From NCBI RefSeq assembly GCF_023721715.1, contig NZ_JAMDLG010000001.1, positions 2,705,784-2,769,783 on the forward strand: a DNA stretch of 64,000 nucleotides. The letters run 5' to 3'. The stretch comes from Parasegetibacter sp. NRK P23 (GTDB lineage Bacteria; Bacteroidota; Bacteroidia; Chitinophagales; Chitinophagaceae). Below the pieces are notes generated by a model that worked only from the letters and a program-made list of their open reading frames with translations, did not search any database and was not told the origin of the DNA. Positions 8,436 through 16,234 of this stretch are shown here, one piece after another; positions within the stretch are counted from its first letter, which is position 1; each line of letters opens with the position of its first letter. Position numbers and translations under genes: made by a program.

Positions 8436-9407
8436 TCATTTCAATTCCCAAACAAGGGCGCTGGCGCCCAGCACGGCGGCATCGGATTCTTTCAGTTCAG
8501 AGATGATGAGTTTTACCTTATTGCGGAAGATGGGCAGCAGGTCTTCTTCCATGTATTTGCGTACCGGTTTCAGCAACAGGTCGCCGGCCTTGGTAAGGCC
8601 CCCGAACAGGATCACCGCTTCGGGACTGGAGAACATCACGAAATTGGCGAGCGCTCTTCCAAGTATCTCACCGGTAAAGGCGTATACATCGTTAGCGATT
8701 TTGTCTCCTTTAACGGCAGCTTCGTATACAAGGCGGGCATCAATCTCTTCGGGTTTATAGGCCCGGAGCAGACTATCTTCTTCGGGACGGTTTTCGAGGA
8801 ATTCCCTGGCGGTAACCGTAACGCCGGTGGCGGAGGTATAGGCTTCAAGAGAGCCGTGCGCCCCTGTTCCCCAGTGTTTTCTTCCCCCGGGAATAATGAT
8901 GGTATGTCCCAGTTCTCCCGCGAACCCATCGTGCCCGTAAATCAGGTGGCCGTTGGCCACGATACCGCTTCCTACGCCTGTTCCGAGGGTAATCATGATA
9001 AAATCCTTCATGCCCCTGGCGGCTCCGTACATCATTTCTCCCACGGCGGCGGCGTTGGCATCGTTGGTGAGCGCGGCGGGTAAGGCGAACTTCTTCGTGA
9101 CGATGTCGGCCATATGAATTTTCCCTTTCCACACCAGGTTGGGCGCATCTTCAATGGTTCCGGTATAATAATTCCCGTTGGGCGCGCCGATACCGATTCC
9201 ACGGAAGGCGGCAATCCCCCCGGCCTCATCAATGGCGGGCAGCAGCGCCTCATACAATTCATCAATAAAAGCTTCCGGCGTACCGTGTTTGCGCGAAGAG
9301 ATCACGCCTCTGTATAATATTTCACCGCGGTGGTTCACGATACCATACTTCGTGGTCGTGCCCCCGATATCTATCCCGATGCCCAGTTGCGGATTGATTG
9401 TACTCAT
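8436..9407 (-). CDS. ROK family sugar kinase/glucokinase-like protein
   Basis: ROK proteins of this kind phosphorylate hexoses with ATP in the cytoplasm. The 323-residue protein begins with the phosphate-binding GIDIGGTTTKYG (11-22), has the catalytic Asp in LTNDANAAAVGE (D117), the adenosine-site LGTGVGSGI (141-149) and GELGHT with H168. The usual zinc-site cysteines after GHT are absent: the segment reads HWGTGAHGSLEAY (178-190), with none of the expected CxCGxxGC. There is no HTH, so it is a kinase-type rather than repressor-type ROK. It follows an FHS permease gene by 70 bases. Confidence 0.88.
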   Translation of the reverse strand: MSTINPQLGIGIDIGGTTTKYGIVNHRGEILYRGVISSRKHGTPEAFIDELYEALLPAIDEAGGIAAFRGIGIGAPNGNYYTGTIEDAPNLVWKGKIHMADIVTKKFALPAALTNDANAAAVGEMMYGAARGMKDFIMITLGTGVGSGIVANGHLIYGHDGFAGELGHTIIIPGGRKHWGTGAHGSLEAYTSATGVTVTAREFLENRPEEDSLLRAYKPEEIDARLVYEAAVKGDKIANDVYAFTGEILGRALANFVMFSSPEAVILFGGLTKAGDLLLKPVRKYMEEDLLPIFRNKVKLIISELKESDAAVLGASALVWELK

Positions 9408-9477
9408 ACGAACTATTGAAAATGCGTTGAAAACGCATAGTTATTACAGAATTCCTTTCTTCCCAAAAAAAATCACC

Positions 9478-10995
9478 TTAATGTCCTTTTCCACTTACGG
9501 ATGGCGCGTTGGCGGCATCGTAATCGATCCCCTGCGTCTTCAGGATGCCCTTCACTTTCCAGGCGTAGAAAGCCAGGTAAAGGAAACATGCCGCCCCCAC
9601 AAGATACGACCATTTGATCCCCAGAATAGCGTCATCGGCCACCACACCCTGCAACACACTGATGAAGCCGCCACCCATGATCATCATAATAAGGAAACTA
9701 CTGCCCTGGTTGGTATGTTTGCCGAGACCAGCCACGGCCAGCGTGAAGATGCAGGGCCAGAGCGTACTGCAGAACAAACCTACGCTTATAAACGCATACA
9801 CGCTTACCATCCCGCCCGTGAGCATGCCCACGAACAATGCAATGGTGCCCATGATCGAGAAAAGCAGCAGCATGCGCGCCGGATTGCCCTTGCTTAAAAT
9901 ATCCCCGGCAATCATAGCGAGGATCACGAAACCGTATACATAAAAGCTGGATACATCGTGTTTGGCGATGGTATTCACCAGCAGGAAAATGGCGAATGCC
10001 AGGTAAGGCATGAAGAAACCCAGGATTTTTTTGGTACCCGCACTTACATCGAAAGCACCAACGGCTCCCGTCCAGCGGCCAATCATCAAACTGGCCCAAT
10101 ACAGGGAGATGAAGGGCGCGTTCATGTCATCTGTGAAAGGCAATGCGCCGGGAAGGTTGAGCGATTTCAATACATATTTCCCATCGAGTACAGCAATCTG
10201 CTGACGCAGGTATTCCGGCAGGTTGCTGGCCGTGGCCACTTCCACGCCTACGTACACGAAGATGGCGATCATGCCCATCCAGAGCTGGGGGTAACCGATA
10301 GCTGATTTCTTATGCAGGATTTTTTCGTCGTTGATGGCTTCATCTTCCGCCACTTCTTCCAGGTCAATCTTATTGGGGATGGAAGAGAGCTTAAAGAAGA
10401 CGGCCACCAGTATAAATGCCGCACCGAGTATCAGGTAGGGCACTTTTACACTTTCTATGCTGGCCTCCGTATTGGCGCCGGTCACACTGCCGAAGATGGC
10501 GAAACTCACCAGCAGCGGTCCGATGGTGGTACCGAAATTGTTCACCCCTCCGGCCATGGTGAGACGCTGGGAGCCTGTTTTCGGATCACCGATCACAATG
10601 GCGAGCGGGTTGGCCGCGATCTGTTGCAGGGAGAAACCGAGCGCTACTACAAAAAGCCCGGTAATCATCAGCGCAAAAGAGGAATTATTGGCCGCGGGAT
10701 AAAACAACAATGTTCCGATCGCCGAAATGATCAGGCCGATCGCGATACCGTTTTTATACCCTACTTTATTCAGAAAATCACCACCCATCGCCTTGGAAAT
10801 ACCCAGGTAAATAATTGATCCAACGGTATAAGCCACGTAGAACGCGAAGGCCACCAACTGGCTCTGCCATTGCTCCAGGTTGAACTTACTTTTGAAAACG
10901 GGGATGAGAATATCGTTGCTGGCGGCCACGAAGCCCCAGAAAAAAAATACGGAAATCAGGGTTCCGAACTGTGACCATTTTGTTGGAGCGTTCAT
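9478..10995 (-). CDS. FHS-family sugar MFS transporter
   Basis: This is a 505-residue inner-membrane permease with about 12-14 hydrophobic helices, of the fucose/glucose/galactose:proton symporter group. The family motif LQQIAANPLAIVIGDP is followed by SQRLTMAGGVNNFGTTIGP, close to the L-fucose permease pattern. Helix 1 holds FFFWGFVAASNDILIPVFK. I prefer ATG at 10995 to a TTG two codons upstream. The adjacent ROK kinase (70 bases downstream, same strand) suggests a hexose uptake and phosphorylation pair. The substrate is unknown. Confidence 0.88.
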   Translation of the reverse strand: MNAPTKWSQFGTLISVFFFWGFVAASNDILIPVFKSKFNLEQWQSQLVAFAFYVAYTVGSIIYLGISKAMGGDFLNKVGYKNGIAIGLIISAIGTLLFYPAANNSSFALMITGLFVVALGFSLQQIAANPLAIVIGDPKTGSQRLTMAGGVNNFGTTIGPLLVSFAIFGSVTGANTEASIESVKVPYLILGAAFILVAVFFKLSSIPNKIDLEEVAEDEAINDEKILHKKSAIGYPQLWMGMIAIFVYVGVEVATASNLPEYLRQQIAVLDGKYVLKSLNLPGALPFTDDMNAPFISLYWASLMIGRWTGAVGAFDVSAGTKKILGFFMPYLAFAIFLLVNTIAKHDVSSFYVYGFVILAMIAGDILSKGNPARMLLLFSIMGTIALFVGMLTGGMVSVYAFISVGLFCSTLWPCIFTLAVAGLGKHTNQGSSFLIMMIMGGGFISVLQGVVADDAILGIKWSYLVGAACFLYLAFYAWKVKGILKTQGIDYDAANAPSVSGKGH

Positions 10996-11277
10996 ACGCA
11001 AGCTTTTGTTGGTTGGTTGAATTTGGTTGATATTTGAGTTTTCGTTGCCGCGAAGTTAAGCGTTGTACCGCATCGTTTTGTAACGTTCGCGTGCGCAATT
11101 TGGGAAAATTCATCCCAATTAACTTCAATATTTACAATCCGTTAGGAATTACACTTTCTACACCTGAAGCGTTTCCCGCTCCCATGGCGGGTTGCAAGAC
11201 AATCGTTTGTGGGATTTTGCAGGTTTTGACCGGAAAATGCGGATTCTTGTTTATGTTCGGGAAAATTTTCGAAATCA

Positions 11278-12588
11278 ATGTCAACTATTACTTCAACTGC
11301 TCCCGTTTCCATGACGGGTGAGAAGAAAAGCAATTTGCTGCCGATGCTGATGATCGGCGCCTTGTTTTTCATTTTCGGATTTGTAACCTGGGCCAACAGC
11401 ACGCTGATCCCCTTCCTTAAGCTGGCCTGCGGCCTGGAATCCGACTTACAGGCGTTCCTGGTTACCTTCGCCTCTTACATGGCTTATTTTTTCCTGGCGC
11501 TGCCTTCTTCCTGGCTGCTCAAAAAAATGGGATTCAAGAATGGCATCGTAGTGGGCCTTCTGATCCTCGCGCTGGGCTCACTGATCTTCCTGCCCGCCGC
11601 CGATTCCCGCGCATTCGGTATGTTTCTGACCGGACTTTTCGTACAGGGCGCGGCATTGTCCCTGCTACAAACCGCCTCTAACCCATACATCAGCATTATC
11701 GGCCCCATTGAAAGCGCGGCCAAAAGGATCAGTATCATGGGACTGTGCAACAAATTCGCCGGCATGATCGTGCCAATCGTGATGGGCACCTTGTTCCTTA
11801 AAAATTCTGAAGCGATAGAAGCCAAGATCAATAATGCCGCCACTACGGTTGCGGAAAGAGAAGCGCTGCTGAACGAAGTGGTTGGTCGCGTAAACACCCC
11901 CTATATTGTACTCGCGATACTGTTCGCGGCCTTTGCATTAGTGGTAAAACTTTCCAAACTCCCCGAAATCAATGTGGATGCCGAAGAACCGGTTGATCCA
12001 ACCGCTGCCGTAAAAACTACCAAAACCAGCATATTCCAGTTTCCACACCTTTTTCTCGGCGCATTCTGCATATTCGTATATGTGGCCGCTGAAGTGATGG
12101 CGGGAGATATTATCGGCACGTACGGAAAAGAACTCGGCATCAGCGCCGACATCGCCAAGTACTTTACCACCCTCACTTTGGGCGGTATGATGGCCGGTTA
12201 TGCCATAGGCATTGTAACCATTCCGAAATACATTACACAACAGGCTGCCTTGCGCATCTGCGCCATCCTCGGCATCATTTTCACCATTGGCGCCTTTCTT
12301 ACCAGCGGTTATACTTCCGTGATATTCGTGGCTTTGCTGGGACTCGCCAACTCCCTGATGTGGCCCGCCATTTTCCCGCTGGGCATCAAAGATCTCGGCA
12401 GGTTCACCAAAACAGGATCAGCCATTATGGTAATGGGTATCGCAGGTGGCGCCATCTGGCCGCTGCTGTATGGTTTCCTGAAAGATGAAGCCGGTGTAAA
12501 TTTTCAACTGGCTTTCTTTATAAGTATTCTCCCCTGCTATTTGTATATACTATACTTTGCTGTGAAAGGGCATAAGATCAGAAAGTAG
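11278..12588 (+). CDS. FHS-family sugar MFS transporter (second copy)
   Basis: This is a 436-residue permease with 12 predicted membrane helices. It is a distant paralogue of the divergently transcribed transporter 282 bases away. Family signatures are FFIFGFVTWANSTLIPFLK in helix 1 and LSLLQTASNPYISIIG followed by AAKRISIMGLCNKFAG in the middle. It is shorter than its neighbour, mostly in the loops. Sugar:proton symport is inferred from the family. A perfect 24-bp inverted repeat follows the stop codon and may end transcription. Confidence 0.88.
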   Translation: MSTITSTAPVSMTGEKKSNLLPMLMIGALFFIFGFVTWANSTLIPFLKLACGLESDLQAFLVTFASYMAYFFLALPSSWLLKKMGFKNGIVVGLLILALGSLIFLPAADSRAFGMFLTGLFVQGAALSLLQTASNPYISIIGPIESAAKRISIMGLCNKFAGMIVPIVMGTLFLKNSEAIEAKINNAATTVAEREALLNEVVGRVNTPYIVLAILFAAFALVVKLSKLPEINVDAEEPVDPTAAVKTTKTSIFQFPHLFLGAFCIFVYVAAEVMAGDIIGTYGKELGISADIAKYFTTLTLGGMMAGYAIGIVTIPKYITQQAALRICAILGIIFTIGAFLTSGYTSVIFVALLGLANSLMWPAIFPLGIKDLGRFTKTGSAIMVMGIAGGAIWPLLYGFLKDEAGVNFQLAFFISILPCYLYILYFAVKGHKIRK

Positions 12589-12620
12589 TTCACCGCATTC
12601 CAGCAAACAATCAGACTACC

Positions 12621-12690
12621 CGTTGCGCCGTAGCGTCGTTGCGACAGATTTCTTCAAATACTTTTCTCGCAACGACGCTACGGCGCAACG
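12621..12690. repeat. perfect 24-bp inverted repeat, probable bidirectional terminator
   Basis: Bases 12621-12644 and 12667-12690 are exact reverse complements, separated by 22 bases. The arms are built from CGTTGCG and CGTAGCGTCG words. CTTTTTG follows on the plus side. It lies between the convergent transporter (plus) and YkgJ-type gene (minus), where a two-way terminator is expected. The arm length and word content also resemble a repetitive extragenic palindrome. Confidence 0.8.
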
Positions 12691-12707
12691 CTTTTTGAAG
12701 GGAGCAC

Positions 12708-13199
12708 TTACTGAGTGGTTAATGTCTCCATCACATAAAACACCGCGGGACACACCGTTGTATTCTTCAGCGTTAACGCAGGACGTTTCACCAATACATC
12801 TTCATCCGTATATGGATACCTGGCGCAATCCGAAGGACGATCTTCATAAATCGAACAGGCATTATCATCGCCAATGAACGGGCACGGACTGCTTTTCACC
12901 ACATAATCCCCATCTTCATCCAAACGAAGGTAGGTATCGATGAATGCAGATTCCTTCATACGGAGGCGTTTTGAAATCCTCTTGATGTCCGGAGTCTTAA
13001 AGCGGGGAGAATAATTTCTGCAGCAGCGGGCGCAAGCGAGACAATTGATTTTACTGAAAGCCTCCTCGTGCAGATCGGGCAGTTCCTTCATCACCTTTTT
13101 CACATTCGCACGTTGCAGCCATTGCTTGTAACGTTTCGCATGTTCAGCCGCCGTTTTCTCCCAGGAGGCAGGCAAAGGATATGGATGCTCCTGCGCCAT
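12708..13199 (-). CDS. YkgJ-family cysteine cluster protein
   Basis: This is a 163-residue cytoplasmic protein of the YkgJ/CxxCxxCC family, thought to bind a metal or Fe-S centre; the function is unknown. Its cysteines are C53, C56, C59, C60 (CLACARCC), C106 (CPFIG), C115 (CSIYEDRP), C125 and C150, the standard eight-cysteine spacing of the family. The start ATG follows the cytidine deaminase stop TAG with no gap, so the two are translationally coupled. Confidence 0.85.
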   Translation of the reverse strand: MAQEHPYPLPASWEKTAAEHAKRYKQWLQRANVKKVMKELPDLHEEAFSKINCLACARCCRNYSPRFKTPDIKRISKRLRMKESAFIDTYLRLDEDGDYVVKSSPCPFIGDDNACSIYEDRPSDCARYPYTDEDVLVKRPALTLKNTTVCPAVFYVMETLTTQ

Positions 13200-13685
13200 C
13201 TACAACAGGTTTTCGGAAGTAAAACTTAACGGGAGCAAACTGCCGGCACTTTCAATCACGATCACCTCCCCTTCCATGCCACCCAATATCAGTTTGATGG
13301 GATGTTTGCGGCGTTGTTCAAACTCCTGTAAAGACTGCCGGCAAATACCACAGGGAGAGATGGGCCGGTTGCTTTCGCCATTGTTGTTGAAATAGCTGAT
13401 AGCAATGGCCTCAATGGCAACATTGGGATACAATGAAGTAGCGGCCGAAAGCAATACCCGTTCAGCACACAGTCCAACGGGAAACGAGGCGTTTTCCTGA
13501 TTCGACCCTGCCACCACTTCCCCATTGGCAAGCAATGCCATAGCACCTACCTGGAACCGTGAGTAGGGCGCGTAAGCCTGGTCGGTTACTTCCCGCGCCT
13601 CGTTCAGCAACCACGCGTAGCGCTCCGGCAATTCGTTGGCGGAGCTGTAAACGGTGTAGGTGAATTCCTGTTTTTTTTGCTGCAC
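13200..13685 (-). CDS. cdd: cytidine deaminase
   Basis: Cdd deaminates cytidine and deoxycytidine to uridine in pyrimidine salvage. The 161-residue protein has the zinc-site motifs CAE (C73-A74-E75, with E75 the proton shuttle) and PCGIC (111-115), plus FQVGAMALL and the NQENASFP substrate loop. No ATG is available before the conserved part; the start appears to be GTG at 13685. The stop codon abuts the ATG of the YkgJ-like gene. Confidence 0.92.
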   Translation of the reverse strand: MQQKKQEFTYTVYSSANELPERYAWLLNEAREVTDQAYAPYSRFQVGAMALLANGEVVAGSNQENASFPVGLCAERVLLSAATSLYPNVAIEAIAISYFNNNGESNRPISPCGICRQSLQEFEQRRKHPIKLILGGMEGEVIVIESAGSLLPLSFTSENLL

Positions 13686-13716
13686 GGCGCGGTTTTATAT
13701 TGAATCCGGAAGAAAA

Positions 13717-15228
13717 TTATTTGATGCTCCTGAATAACCTGTTCCAACGGGGACCATTCTCCCAACTGAACCAGATCAAGGAAGCCTTACCCACAATATG
13801 GTCCTCCGGCACAAATCCCCAGTACCTTGAATCGGCTGAGTTGTGGCGGTTATCCCCCATCATCCAGTAATAATTCATGTTGAAGGTATAGGAAGATGCG
13901 GGTTGGTTATTGATGTAAATCTGCCCATTGCGCATATCAATGGACTGTCCCTCGTATACGCGGATTGCTCTTTCATAGATGCTGTAATTCTGCGCGTTCA
14001 ACGGCATCGCGGTTCCTTTCTTCGGAAGGATCACCGGGCCGAAATCGTCCTGGCTCCAGTTGTGCAGGGTATCGAACGGGAAGATGTAACCGCCCTCATC
14101 CTTCGCCACCTGTATGCTGGTAACGGCACCGCTTTTCTCCAGTTTCGCCTTTGCTTCCGCGGTGAGCAACATCCTGAAAAGACCGGGCTGCTCCAGTTTC
14201 GTAAACTCTGAAGCATCGTTCATGTCCACATCGTATTCACTTTGCATCACTTCCTCATCCAAAGGCTGCCCCTTCGTTTGCACGTAATAAGGCATTTCAG
14301 AATGGATGGGCACATCGTTCACTTTTCCATTCACCCATACCACGCCGTTCTTTATTTCAAGCGTATCTCCCGCAATGGCCACACAGCGTTTAATGAAGTT
14401 CTCTCTTTTATCTACGGGGCGCACCACCAGCGGAAAATCATCTTCCCGGCGGAATACTTCCTCCCTGCCGATTTGCCGCACCACATCATAATACGTGATG
14501 GCGGATTGGAACTCATCTTTATTGATCACAGTATCACCTACGGGGAAATTGAATACCACCACATCGTTCCTTTTTACCGGGCTTTCGAACCAACGGATAT
14601 AAGGGAGTTTTATCCATTCGAGGTAGGACTTACCTTTGGTAACGGGCATGGTATGGTGCACGAAAGGCATGGCCAGTGGCGTATTGGGAATACGGGGACC
14701 ATAAGCCGTTTTGCTCACAAAAAGAAAATCGTTCACCAATAAAGTTTTTTCCATGGAAGGCGTGGGAATGGTATACGCTTCAAAAATAAACGTACGGATA
14801 AGCGTGGCTGCTACAATTGCGAAAACACCCGCATCCACCCATTCCCGTGTGGTCGATTTCTTATACAGCTTTACCTTTTCGGGACCGATAAAACGCGCAT
14901 GTTGATTGGTGCCGATCACATTCATATACAAACCCAGTGTAAGCACAATGAGCGCGTGTTCCCAAAAGGCAAACCGGCCATAGGCTTTCACAAATTCAAT
15001 ATAGATACCGAAGGTAATGAACCAGCCCACTACCGGGATCAGTTGCCAGTACACCCAGTGTTTCTGCCGTCCCGCCACCTGGAGCATCGTGTAGGTATTG
15101 TAGAAAGGAACGAAAGCTTTCCAACCTTTCTCCCCCGCTTTTTCAAACATCTTTGACACCCCGAAAGCCGGCAGCAACCAGATCAGCAGCGAAATAAAAA
15201 TAATGACCAGCAAATGATCAATAGCCAT
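13717..15228 (-). CDS. lepB: signal peptidase I, long Bacteroidota form
   Basis: LepB cleaves Sec signal peptides at the outer face of the inner membrane. The 503-residue protein is much longer than E. coli LepB. An N-terminal part with several membrane segments (about 1-20, 60-80, 90-105) precedes the S26 domain, which starts near residue 130 with another helix. The catalytic dyad is S158 (TIPTPSMEKTLL) and K280 (FIKRCVAIAGD). Box E is seen in MMGDNRHNSADSR. A TACTTTTG -7 element lies 24 bases before the ATG. The many exported proteins in this window are its expected substrates. Confidence 0.94.
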   Translation of the reverse strand: MAIDHLLVIIFISLLIWLLPAFGVSKMFEKAGEKGWKAFVPFYNTYTMLQVAGRQKHWVYWQLIPVVGWFITFGIYIEFVKAYGRFAFWEHALIVLTLGLYMNVIGTNQHARFIGPEKVKLYKKSTTREWVDAGVFAIVAATLIRTFIFEAYTIPTPSMEKTLLVNDFLFVSKTAYGPRIPNTPLAMPFVHHTMPVTKGKSYLEWIKLPYIRWFESPVKRNDVVVFNFPVGDTVINKDEFQSAITYYDVVRQIGREEVFRREDDFPLVVRPVDKRENFIKRCVAIAGDTLEIKNGVVWVNGKVNDVPIHSEMPYYVQTKGQPLDEEVMQSEYDVDMNDASEFTKLEQPGLFRMLLTAEAKAKLEKSGAVTSIQVAKDEGGYIFPFDTLHNWSQDDFGPVILPKKGTAMPLNAQNYSIYERAIRVYEGQSIDMRNGQIYINNQPASSYTFNMNYYWMMGDNRHNSADSRYWGFVPEDHIVGKASLIWFSWENGPRWNRLFRSIK

Positions 15229-15248
15229 GAGTATTCTATTTTTGAATC

Positions 15249-15260
15249 GTACAAAAGTAC
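15249..15260 (-). promoter_or_regulatory. lepB -7 element inside a small palindrome
   Basis: On the minus strand TACTTTTG (15259-15252) matches the Bacteroidota -7 consensus exactly, about 24 bases before the lepB ATG. It is embedded in GTAC-AAAA-GTAC, an inverted repeat that resembles the half-site of the operator at 15321-15337. No clear -33 element is visible. Confidence 0.45.
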
Positions 15261-15320
15261 CATATTAAACCCGGTAGTACTATTCCGGCGCACAAAGTTT
15301 TCTTAAAAATGCACCGAAAA

Positions 15321-15337
15321 TGTACAAAATTTGTATA
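15321..15337. promoter_or_regulatory. palindromic operator candidate for the CarH-like regulator
   Basis: TGTACAAAATTTGTATA contains an exact 13-base palindrome (TACAAA-A-TTTGTA, 15323-15335) 12 bases before the regulator's ATG. MerR/CarH/LitR regulators bind palindromes of the TGTACAA type, so autoregulation is a natural reading. This is inference from sequence and position. Confidence 0.5.
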
Positions 15338-15347
15338 AAGGTGCTGC

Positions 15348-16226
15348 ATGCATAGTTTTACCATTCGCGACATAGAAAACCTCACCGGCATAAAAGCGCA
15401 TACCCTGCGTATTTGGGAACAGCGGTATGGCCTGTGTCCTGCCCGGCGCCGCGACAGCAATCACAGGTTCTACGATAACGACGACCTGAAACGCATCCTG
15501 CGGGTGAACGTGCTGTATAAGCAGGGCTTCAAGATATCAAGGATCGCGGCTATGGAAGACGAGGAAATATTGGGCGCCATCAGTCGGCTCAATGGATCGG
15601 ACCAATACGAATCGGTGATCAACCAACTTATCGAATGCAGTATAGACTTTGAAGAAACCCGGTTCAACATGATCGTGCACCGGGTGATCGCGCACATGGG
15701 GCTGGAAAAATCATTGCGATATGTGTTGTTTCCCTTCCTCGAACGGATTGGACTGCTTTGGCTGACGAACCATGTAATCCCGGCGCAGGAACATTTTGTG
15801 AGCTACCTGATCCAAAAGAAGATCATCACCGCTATAGATGGACTGGACCAGCCCACGCCAAAGGAAAACACCAATGTATTGTTGTTTACACCCGAAGGTG
15901 AAGAACATGAAATACCGTTATTACTCACCCATTACCTCCTGAAAAAAAACGGCATCCCTTCGGTGTATTTCGGGAAGAATGTTTCGGTGGAATCACTGAA
16001 AACATATTGCGAGCAGAAAAAGATCAGCCATCTTTACCTGCATGTGCTGACCCATTTTTCAGAAGGAAGCCTGGAAGAATACCTCCGGAAATTGTGCGCC
16101 ACATTCCCGGATATACAAATCGTGATGGCAGGTGAACCGGCAACCCAAATAGACTTTTCACTTCCGAACCTCAGAACGATTTCCAGGGAAGAGATTCCGG
16201 TGTTCGCGGGGAACCCCGGAATCTGA
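15348..16226 (+). CDS. MerR-family regulator with CarH-like cobalamin-binding domain
   Basis: This 292-residue protein has an N-terminal MerR winged helix (about 3-72, with HTLRIWEQRYGL and FYDNDDLKRI), a helical bundle (about 85-165) and a Rossmann-like C-terminal domain. CarH-type AdoCbl photoreceptors need W-x9-EH in the bundle and E/D-x-H-x-x-G in the Rossmann domain. Here W138, E148 and H149 are in exact register, and the second motif is E185-x-H187-x-x-P190, with proline in place of glycine. It is probably a light- or B12-responsive repressor. It is divergent from lepB, and no carotenoid or photolyase gene is nearby. Cofactor binding is likely but not certain. Confidence 0.8.
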   Translation: MHSFTIRDIENLTGIKAHTLRIWEQRYGLCPARRRDSNHRFYDNDDLKRILRVNVLYKQGFKISRIAAMEDEEILGAISRLNGSDQYESVINQLIECSIDFEETRFNMIVHRVIAHMGLEKSLRYVLFPFLERIGLLWLTNHVIPAQEHFVSYLIQKKIITAIDGLDQPTPKENTNVLLFTPEGEEHEIPLLLTHYLLKKNGIPSVYFGKNVSVESLKTYCEQKKISHLYLHVLTHFSEGSLEEYLRKLCATFPDIQIVMAGEPATQIDFSLPNLRTISREEIPVFAGNPGI

Positions 16227-16234
16227 CCGATTAT

